A stretch of 48,426 nt of DNA from Singulisphaera sp. (GTDB taxonomy: Bacteria; Planctomycetota; Planctomycetia; Isosphaerales; Isosphaeraceae): the NCBI GenBank assembly GCA_027451445.1, contig DAIDJG010000572.1, forward strand, positions 1-48,426. Direction: 5' to 3'. Made by a program: the position numbers and the translations under genes. Every line of letters starts with the position of its first letter. Position 1 is the stretch's first letter. The notes beneath the pieces are model-generated. The model ran no database searches. It was not told the origin of the DNA and saw nothing but the letters and a program-made list of their open reading frames with translations. Positions 42,142 to 48,426 of this stretch are shown here, one piece after another.

Positions 42142-44940
42142 ATGATAGTCCGAGCTGTCTCCCAGAACCGGTCCCACCCCGCCCGCGCCTGGCTTATGAT
42201 CTTGGCAGCGTTGGGTTTCGGGTCGCAGACCGGTTGTTCGCGGGAATTTTTCCGGAACTGGGCCAACCAGGACGTATCAGAGGCCGTGTACGAGAAGTCC
42301 CGCGACCCGCGATGGCGTCTCGACATGTTCTCGATAGACCCGCCCGCGATGTCGCGTTTCGCCGATCCGGGCGACCCCGATGCGCCCCCAGCCCCTCCTG
42401 ACGACCGCGCCACCGAGGCGATGGGCCCGGTGCCGCAGTGGCCGAGCAACCGTTTGCTCATGCCGTTCGAGGGGACCGGCTATCTCGAAATGCTCGACCA
42501 GGGGCCGCGGTATGACTCGCCACCACTTCGCCCGGCCGAACCCGCCCCGCCGGCTGCCATTCCCTTGCCACCTCCACCAGGACTGCCGCCGACATTTGCG
42601 CCACGCTCCGGCGCGGCCGGGGGCTCGTCCCTGCCCGGTGGGAATTCGGGGCCGAACCGGGGCGGAATGTCGCCCATTCCTGTACCGGCGACCCCGCCCG
42701 CAACTCCTCCCCTCCCCGCGCCATCTGGACCGCAGGCTCAAGGGAAGGTGCGCGACTCAGGGGTGCGTCGCGCCGCGTTTCAGGCGCCGGGACCCCCGGC
42801 GCCGGTCCGTGCACCGGCAAGCCAGCCCGCGCCGATCGTCGTGCCACCGCCGGGTACCGTCACCGGCCAACCCGCAGCTCCGACCCCCCCGGGCACGTCG
42901 GGCGACAAGGTGGAGCGGACGGACCCCGACCTGAGCGCGCCGGTAAACCCTCGTCCCGACCTCACACCGGATCAATACCGCGCCTCGGAAGCGGTGGGAT
43001 CAGAAATGTCGGCACTCCTCGCCACGGGTAAAATTGACCTCGATCTCGCTGTCGAGTACGGCTTTCCCTACGACAGCAAGCCCTACCAGCTTTCGATCGA
43101 CGAGGCGTTCCGGCTCACGATGATCAACGGCCGAGCGTACCAGAACAACCTTGAAAGCATTTACGGTGCGGCGCTCGCGGTGACTCTGGCCCGCTTCGCG
43201 TTCGCGCCGCAGTTCTATGGCGCTATCGGGTCGCCCGCCGGCGGGTCCGTGGGTACAGGTGGTCTCAACGTTCCCGGCTTTGGGTTCCCCGCAGGGTCGA
43301 TTGTTCCCGGCGGCACGACCTTCAACTACGCGACGCATGCCACAGGGACACCCATCTCGACGTTGAGCATCGGCACCGTCGCGGGCTTCGGCAAGGTGTT
43401 TCAAAACGGTGCCAATGTGGTTGCGGGTTTCGCCAATGAAGTCGTTTTTAACTTCTTTGGGAAACACGGCAATCAGCCTACCGTGTTGTCCGCGCTCCCC
43501 TTGAATCTGGTTCTGCCGTTCCTGCGCGGCGGCGGCCGTGCAGTCACGCTCGAACCGTTGACGCAGGCCGAGCGTAACCTGGTGTATCAAGTACGCACGT
43601 TCGCGTTGTTCCGCCAGCAATTCGTCGTCGCGACGCTGGTCGGCGGCTTCATTCCGAATTTCGGCTCGAATATCCAGACACAAGGCTTCGTCGGCGGTGC
43701 CAACGACCCGGTCGTCGGTTACGTGAACCTTGTCGAAGACCTTCAGCTTCTCGAGAACTCACGGCGCAACGTGGTCACGTTCGAGAATCTGTTCAGAGCC
43801 TTTACAGAGTTGAAGGAAGGGGAATCCTCGGGGCTCACGCCGCTTCAAGTCGACCAAATCCAGAACAACCTCCAATCGGCCCGACTTGCCTACATTAACC
43901 AGCGCAACACGTTCCGCAGCGATATGGACGGATTCAAGGAGCAGATGGGCCTACCCCCCGACACTCCGATCGTTCCCGATCGTTCGCTCACCTCGCGTTT
44001 CAAGAAGGCCTTTGACGCACTCGACGACTGGCAACGCGACCCCAAGCGCAGGCTCGAAGACCTGCCTAAATTTGCGGCGATGCTGCCCGAATTGGAGGAT
44101 ATCGTCCTCGACGGACGCTCGGTGCTCGGTGTCTATGAAGGACAAGACGCCATCGTCGAGGAACGTCTGGAAGATGTCCTGCTCGCGGCCGAGCGGCTTG
44201 CGCTGGAGCACCGTCTCGACTTGATGAACACCCGCGCACAGCTTTACGATAAATGGCGGCAGATCCGCGTCACCGCGAACGCGCTGAAAGGAGTGCTCAA
44301 CGTTTCGCTGACGAACCAGTTCGTTACGCAGCCTGGGAACACGAACCCGTTCGCGTTTCTCGACCAGGCCAAACAGTTCTCGTTGGTGCTCAATGCCGAG
44401 CTCCCTCTTGTCCGCCTGGCCGAACGTAACAATTTTCGCACGGCTCTGATCGCCTACCAGCAGCAGCGCAGGGCGCTCATGAACGCGGAGGACAGCCTCA
44501 AGCTCCTGATTCGCAACGACATTCGTAGCATTCAGGTGAACTACCAGCAGTATCGTATCGCCCGGCGCAACTTCGTCCTGTATGCTCGAATCAAGGATCA
44601 GGCGTTCGAGCAAATCGTCGCTCCCCCGCAGGCGGGTGGAGCGGGCAATGTGGCCAACGCGGCCGTTCAGACCCAAAATCTGATCGGTGCCCAGAACAGC
44701 CTGATCAACGTCGAAAGCCAGCTCGTCTCCACCTGGTACGGATACCAATCCGCCCGCCTTGCCCTCTACCGCGACATCGGCACCCTGCCTTATGATGAAT
44801 GGGAGGCCTTCCGTGCACTTTTCTCTACAGCAGAATACACCCGAGACGTCAGTATCCCCGCCTCCGAGCCAAGCGGCCCACCTGCCGGAGCTGCACCGGC
44901 CCGGCAGCCCGCGGCGGCGCTCGATCCCCGGCGTAATTAA
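42142..44940 (+). CDS. TolC family outer-membrane lipoprotein of an ABC export operon
   Basis: A 932-residue protein, about twice the usual TolC length. The N-terminus ends in FGSQTGCSREFF, a lipobox with the cysteine at about residue 32. Residues 75-300 are Pro/Ala-rich and probably disordered. The rest is an OEP-type channel protein: IDEAFRLTMINGRAYQNNLESIYGAAL is the first helix, and long helix pairs follow (NNLQSARLAYINQRNTF, YQQQRRALMNAEDSLKLLI, QNLIGAQNSLINVESQLVSTWYGYQSARLALYRDIG). First gene of an operon with adaptor, ABC ATPase and ABC permease. The adaptor gene starts 128 bases inside its 3' end. Confidence 0.85.
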   Translation: MIVRAVSQNRSHPARAWLMILAALGFGSQTGCSREFFRNWANQDVSEAVYEKSRDPRWRLDMFSIDPPAMSRFADPGDPDAPPAPPDDRATEAMGPVPQWPSNRLLMPFEGTGYLEMLDQGPRYDSPPLRPAEPAPPAAIPLPPPPGLPPTFAPRSGAAGGSSLPGGNSGPNRGGMSPIPVPATPPATPPLPAPSGPQAQGKVRDSGVRRAAFQAPGPPAPVRAPASQPAPIVVPPPGTVTGQPAAPTPPGTSGDKVERTDPDLSAPVNPRPDLTPDQYRASEAVGSEMSALLATGKIDLDLAVEYGFPYDSKPYQLSIDEAFRLTMINGRAYQNNLESIYGAALAVTLARFAFAPQFYGAIGSPAGGSVGTGGLNVPGFGFPAGSIVPGGTTFNYATHATGTPISTLSIGTVAGFGKVFQNGANVVAGFANEVVFNFFGKHGNQPTVLSALPLNLVLPFLRGGGRAVTLEPLTQAERNLVYQVRTFALFRQQFVVATLVGGFIPNFGSNIQTQGFVGGANDPVVGYVNLVEDLQLLENSRRNVVTFENLFRAFTELKEGESSGLTPLQVDQIQNNLQSARLAYINQRNTFRSDMDGFKEQMGLPPDTPIVPDRSLTSRFKKAFDALDDWQRDPKRRLEDLPKFAAMLPELEDIVLDGRSVLGVYEGQDAIVEERLEDVLLAAERLALEHRLDLMNTRAQLYDKWRQIRVTANALKGVLNVSLTNQFVTQPGNTNPFAFLDQAKQFSLVLNAELPLVRLAERNNFRTALIAYQQQRRALMNAEDSLKLLIRNDIRSIQVNYQQYRIARRNFVLYARIKDQAFEQIVAPPQAGGAGNVANAAVQTQNLIGAQNSLINVESQLVSTWYGYQSARLALYRDIGTLPYDEWEAFRALFSTAEYTRDVSIPASEPSGPPAGAAPARQPAAALDPRRN

Positions 44941-46768
44941 GCTCGGAATCGCGCTCCTGATCATGGTCCTGGGGGCGGCCGGCGTGGTCGTCGGCGTCCC
45001 TGGGGTTGGCAACTCGGTCCGGAAGATGTTCGCCGCGGCCAAGCCGGACATCATCACGGTCGTGGTCAAGGCGGGAAACCTTCCCGTTGTGGTCAGCGAG
45101 CGCGGAACCCTCGAGAGCTCGTCGAATGAGGACGTCTTCTGCAAGGTGGAAGGGCAGACCACGATCATTTCGATCGTTCCCGAAGGCACCCGGGTGACCA
45201 AGGGGCAGCTCGTCTGCGAGCTCGATTCGTCGGCGCTCAAGGACCAACTCGTCAACCAGGAGATCGCCACGCGAGGGGCCGACGCCGCTTACCAGAACGC
45301 CAGGCTGACGCGCGAGGTGGCCGAGATCGCGGTGACGGAGTACACCGAGGGTATCTTCAAGCAGGACTTGAAGACGATCGAGGGTGAAGTCGCGCTGGCC
45401 GAGTCCGACGAGAAGCGGGCGGAAGACCGCGTCGTGTGGTCCGACAAGATGAAGGAAAAGGGCTACCTTTCGACGGCTGCCAACATCTCCGACCACCTCG
45501 CCCTCGATCGCGCGAAGTACTCCAAGGAACAGGCGCAAATGAAGAAGAAAGTGCTCTTGGACTTCACCCTCCGCAAGACGATCAAGGAGCTCAACAGCGA
45601 AGTCGAAAAGGCCCGGTCGGACGAGCTAGCGAAACAGCAAACCTGGGACCTGGAAAAGACCAAGGAAAAGAAGCTTCGCACCCAGATTGAGAACTGCAAG
45701 CTCCTCGCGCCCGGGGATGGACTGGTCGTTTACGCGAACGATCCGAGCCGGTTTGGCGGCAGCGCTCAGCCGCAGATCGAAGAAGGGGCCGCGGTCCGCG
45801 AACGTCAAAAGATCTTCAGCCTCCCCGATATCAGCAAGATGCAGGTGAACACCAAGGTTCACGAATCGATGATCGACCGGATGCAGCTCGGCCTGGGAGC
45901 ACGGATCCGGGTTGAGTCGTTCGCCGACGAGATGCTGCCAGGGTCGGTTGCCAAGGTTCAGCCCCTTCCCGATCCCAGTAGCTTCTTCAGCTCGGACGTG
46001 AAGGTCTACACCACGATCGTGGCGATCGAAAAGGGTCTACCGGGACTTCGGCCCGGCATGTCGGCGCAGGTCGATATTCTGATCACCGAGCTCGACGATG
46101 TGCTTCAGGTGCCGGTCCAGGCAGTGCTCCAGTTCAAGGGGAAGGACCACGTCGCCGTGCGCACGGGCGAGAGTTTCGATTGGCGCGACGTGACCCTAGG
46201 TCTCACCAACGACAAGCAGATTGAAATCAAGTCCGGGCTCAAGGCCGGCGAAGTCGTCGCGCTGAACCCGGTCGCGCTGATGTCCGAAGACGAGAAACGC
46301 GAAGCATTCGGCACGGGCGGCAAGGACGCAACCAAGAAAGGTTGGGGCGGGGCTGGCAAAGCCGCTGCACCCGGCGGGGTGGCGCTGGCGCCCGGTGCAC
46401 CGGGCGCTCCAGGTGCCCCAGGCGCAGCCGGTGCGGCGAAGGGCCAGGCTGGGGCCGCACCGGTTGGTCCGGACGGGAAGGCCAAGGCCAAGGGAGGGCG
46501 CGGTGGTGGCGGGATGATGAACCCTGCCCTCAGGGAGAAATTCCAGAACATCAGCCCCGAAGACCGCGCGAAGATGAAAGGGGCGAGCCCGGAGGAACGC
46601 GAACAGATCCTTCGAGGGGCTGGCTTCACTGACGAGGAAATCAACCAAATGAGCCAGATGCGCCGCGGCGGCGGCGGTGGTGGTGGCTTTGGGCCTGGCG
46701 GCGGTGGTCGTGGAGGCTTCGGGCCCGGCGGCGGTGGATTTGGCGGACGGGGAGGACAGGAGCAGTGA
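44813..46768 (+). CDS. HlyD/MacA-like periplasmic adaptor with Gly-rich tail
   Basis: A 651-residue adaptor. One membrane span (GVIKLGIALLIMVLGAAGVVVGV), lipoyl halves (VFCKVEGQTTIISIVPEGTRVTKGQLVCELD and CKLLAPGDGLVVYAND), and between them a coiled coil of about 130 residues (KDLKTIEGEVALAESDEKRAEDRVV). The beta-barrel and membrane-proximal parts follow to about residue 500. The last 150 residues are special: a collagen-like GAPGAPGAPGAAG run, an EF-hand-free helical part (SPEDRAKMKGASPEEREQIL) and a Gly/Phe-rich tail. The GTG at 44813 is chosen because GGGAGG stands six bases upstream; it overlaps the TolC gene by 128 bases. It ends GTGA-coupled to the ATPase gene. Confidence 0.85.
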   Translation: MHFSLQQNTPETSVSPPPSQAAHLPELHRPGSPRRRSIPGVIKLGIALLIMVLGAAGVVVGVPGVGNSVRKMFAAAKPDIITVVVKAGNLPVVVSERGTLESSSNEDVFCKVEGQTTIISIVPEGTRVTKGQLVCELDSSALKDQLVNQEIATRGADAAYQNARLTREVAEIAVTEYTEGIFKQDLKTIEGEVALAESDEKRAEDRVVWSDKMKEKGYLSTAANISDHLALDRAKYSKEQAQMKKKVLLDFTLRKTIKELNSEVEKARSDELAKQQTWDLEKTKEKKLRTQIENCKLLAPGDGLVVYANDPSRFGGSAQPQIEEGAAVRERQKIFSLPDISKMQVNTKVHESMIDRMQLGLGARIRVESFADEMLPGSVAKVQPLPDPSSFFSSDVKVYTTIVAIEKGLPGLRPGMSAQVDILITELDDVLQVPVQAVLQFKGKDHVAVRTGESFDWRDVTLGLTNDKQIEIKSGLKAGEVVALNPVALMSEDEKREAFGTGGKDATKKGWGGAGKAAAPGGVALAPGAPGAPGAPGAAGAAKGQAGAAPVGPDGKAKAKGGRGGGGMMNPALREKFQNISPEDRAKMKGASPEEREQILRGAGFTDEEINQMSQMRRGGGGGGGFGPGGGGRGGFGPGGGGFGGRGGQEQ

Positions 46769-47580
46769 ATCCGGTCGCCCCCAATCGTAAACCGATCGTT
46801 CAGCTTGTCGACGTCACCAAGACGTACATCATGGGACACGGCGGCGGCGGCCTCTTCGGCCGCCGCAACGGCGCCGAGCAGCGCGTGATTGTCCACGCGC
46901 TGCGAGGCGTCTCGGTCGAGTTCTACCCCGGTGAGTACATCGCGATCATGGGTGCCTCGGGCTCTGGCAAGAGCACGATGCTCAACCTTTTGGGCTGCCT
47001 CGATCGCCCCACGAGCGGCAATTACTTCCTCGCTGACCGGGACGTCGCTCGCCTGGACGACGACGATCTCTCGGAGGTGCGCAGCCGTTATCTCGGGTTC
47101 ATCTTCCAGTCGTATAACCTGATCCAGCAGTACACCGTGACGCAGAACATCCAACTTCCGCTCACGTATCAGGGCAATGGCGTGATCAGCCCGGCGCAGG
47201 AGGAACGCACCCGGGAGTTGGCACGCATGGTGGGTCTGTCCGAACGGCTCGACCACCGTCCCAATCAACTTTCCGGTGGTCAGCAGCAGCGAGTTGCGAT
47301 CGCACGCTCGTTGATCAACGATCCCTACATCATTCTCGCGGACGAAGCAACGGGAAACCTCGACACGAAGACGAGCCACGAGATCATGGCCATGCTGGGC
47401 AAGCTCAACGATGCCGGCAAGACCATCATCATGGTGACCCACGAAGAAGACATCGCTGCGCACGCCAAACGCATCATCCGCATGCGGGACGGCGTGATCA
47501 TCGAAGACGGACCGAGTCCGCGCGAACTCGAGGCCCTGGCTGCCGCCGGGACGAATGGCAAACAGGTTGAGGCTCAGTGA
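46765..47580 (+). CDS. MacB/LolD-type ABC transporter ATP-binding protein
   Basis: A 271-residue ABC ATPase of the MacB/LolD group: Walker A GASGSGKS (63-70), Q-loop FIFQSYNL, signature LSGGQQQ (169-175), Walker B IILADEATGNLD (189-200), H-switch VTHEED. The family TYxMG motif is present, with a Gly/Arg insertion at about 24-40 (HGGGGLFGRRNGAEQR). GTG start overlaps the adaptor stop as GTGA. It powers the export system with the permease that follows. Confidence 0.93.
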   Translation: MNPVAPNRKPIVQLVDVTKTYIMGHGGGGLFGRRNGAEQRVIVHALRGVSVEFYPGEYIAIMGASGSGKSTMLNLLGCLDRPTSGNYFLADRDVARLDDDDLSEVRSRYLGFIFQSYNLIQQYTVTQNIQLPLTYQGNGVISPAQEERTRELARMVGLSERLDHRPNQLSGGQQQRVAIARSLINDPYIILADEATGNLDTKTSHEIMAMLGKLNDAGKTIIMVTHEEDIAAHAKRIIRMRDGVIIEDGPSPRELEALAAAGTNGKQVEAQ

Positions 47581-47599
47581 TCATCGGAGTGGAGCATCC

Positions 47600-48426
47600 A
47601 TGGGACGCTACTGGCGCGGCTTGAAACTGGGAATGAAGAGCCTGTTGTTACATAAACTCCGCTCCGGATTGACGGTGTTGGGTATTGTCTTCGGCGTAGC
47701 CGCCGTGATCTCGATGCTCGCCGTTGCTGAGGGGTCCAGCCGCGACGCCCAGGAACGCATTCAGGCGCTCGGGGCGACGAACATCATCATCCGATCGGTC
47801 AAGCCGACCGAAGAGTCGCAGGCCGCGTCCGGCGGCGGGCGTCCGGGTCGCGTGATCCTGAACTACGGCCTGAAGTACGAGGACTACGATCGGATCCTGG
47901 AAACAGTGCCGACCATCAAGAAAGCCTTGCCAATCCGCGAGATCCGCAAGCCAATCCGCTATCTCAATCGGTCGGTCGAAGGGCGAGTCGTCGGCACGAC
48001 GCACGACTACGACGACTTTAATATGCTTTCTATCGAAAAGGGGCGTTTTCTGACCGAGGCCGACGACAAGAAGTACCAGAACTTCGCCGTGATCGCCTCC
48101 GACGTGGCCAAGAACCTCTTCCCGTACGAGGATCCACGGGGCAAGTCCATCAAGATCGGCACCGACTACTACACGATCATCGGGGTGACCCGCGAGCGCG
48201 CCAGCTCGGCCGGCATTGGCAGTAGCCTTGCGGCGCAAGATTATAACAAAGACGTCTACATCCCAATGAACACCTGTAGGCTCCGGTTCGGCGACCGCAT
48301 CATCGAGAATCGCGCGGGGTCGATGTCGGCCGAGGAGACGCAACTGAGCCAAATCACGTTGCAGGTCGGCAGTATCGCCGACGTGCGGCCGTCCGTTCCG
48401 ATCATCAAGGCCGCCTTCGAGCCGTA
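47600..48426 (+). CDS. MacB-like ABC transporter permease, N-terminal part (cut by window end)
   Basis: The frame is open from ATG 47600 to the end, 275 codons. It has the FtsX/MacB layout: an N-terminal amphipathic start (YWRGLKLGMKSLLLHKLRSGLTVLGIVFGVAAVISMLAV) with the first span, then the periplasmic MacB_PCD core (LGATNIIIRSVKP, IREIRKPIRYLNRSVEGRVVGTTHDY, RFLTEADDKKYQNFAVIASDVAKNLFP, KIGTDYYTIIGVT). The other three spans lie beyond the window. GGAG is seven bases upstream of the ATG. It completes the TolC-HlyD-ABC operon. Confidence 0.9.
   Translation, partial: MGRYWRGLKLGMKSLLLHKLRSGLTVLGIVFGVAAVISMLAVAEGSSRDAQERIQALGATNIIIRSVKPTEESQAASGGGRPGRVILNYGLKYEDYDRILETVPTIKKALPIREIRKPIRYLNRSVEGRVVGTTHDYDDFNMLSIEKGRFLTEADDKKYQNFAVIASDVAKNLFPYEDPRGKSIKIGTDYYTIIGVTRERASSAGIGSSLAAQDYNKDVYIPMNTCRLRFGDRIIENRAGSMSAEETQLSQITLQVGSIADVRPSVPIIKAAFEP

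Noticed and set aside
41976-42461. Leftward frame crossing the TolC start
   Set aside because: Ser/Arg-rich shadow of the TolC gene; would overlap the lipoprotein signal region.
46105-47463. 452-codon leftward frame opposite the adaptor and ATPase genes
   Set aside because: Proline runs are the complement of the Gly-rich tail; both real genes on the other strand have clear domains.

Overview
The window looks like a chromosome segment of a GC-rich planctomycete, probably of the Isosphaeraceae/Gemmata-like lineages. The reasons are a DUF1559 prepilin-type protein with an H-X9-DG-type C-terminus, an ECF sigma factor fused through a membrane segment to carboxypeptidase-regulatory-like domains, a surface FG-GAP protein beginning with an LExLEDRVLLA motif, and a TolC/HlyD/MacB-type export operon. 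I saw no rRNA, tRNA, CRISPR array or intact transposase. All calls come from reading the sequence; no database search was run.

Layout. 1-5.1 kb: tail of a beta-barrel porin gene broken by an in-frame TAG, a DUF433/DUF5615 toxin-antitoxin-like pair, a pseudo-receiver protein and the membrane-anchored sigma-factor fusion. 5.1-7.3 kb: a leftward pair made of a Mrr-like PD-(D/E)xK nuclease and a degenerate TOPRIM-like protein, then PII (glnB) translationally coupled to a HAD phosphatase. 7.7-9.8 kb: rhomboid protease and ispD. 9.9-10.9 kb: a Fic toxin with an HTH antitoxin that carries the Fic-inhibitory motif, behind a two-operator promoter. 11-13 kb: two coupled membrane proteins with zinc ribbons.

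13.2-23.3 kb is the most interesting region. It holds a TolC channel, an ArsR-type regulator, a sulfide:quinone-reductase-like flavoprotein, a DUF4395 membrane protein with two CxxC motifs, a small coupled 67-aa protein, an RND pump with its periplasmic adaptor, and a 29-aa membrane peptide whose frame continues past a UGA codon and a SECIS-like hairpin. Three leftward transcription units here start from nearly the same promoter box, TTGAC(C/T)-N17-TATAGT, with further matches inside the spacer. This points to one coordinated regulon, plausibly for reactive sulfur, thiol or metal stress. A small IS5-type MITE-like element sits exactly at the stop codon of the ArsR gene.

23.5-31 kb: an LRR lipoprotein-like or membrane-anchored protein, a secreted GH-A-type glycosidase, the DUF1559 protein, a secreted purple-acid-phosphatase-like enzyme, a truncated HAD gene and an Rpn/PD-(D/E)xK protein. 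31.8-35.2 kb: gamma-glutamylcyclotransferase-like protein, a thiamine-diphosphate 2-keto-acid decarboxylase and a mandelate racemase with every catalytic residue conserved. 35.6-42.1 kb: mostly lineage-specific secreted or membrane proteins. 42.1 kb to the end: a TolC-HlyD-ABC ATPase-ABC permease export operon, cut by the window end.
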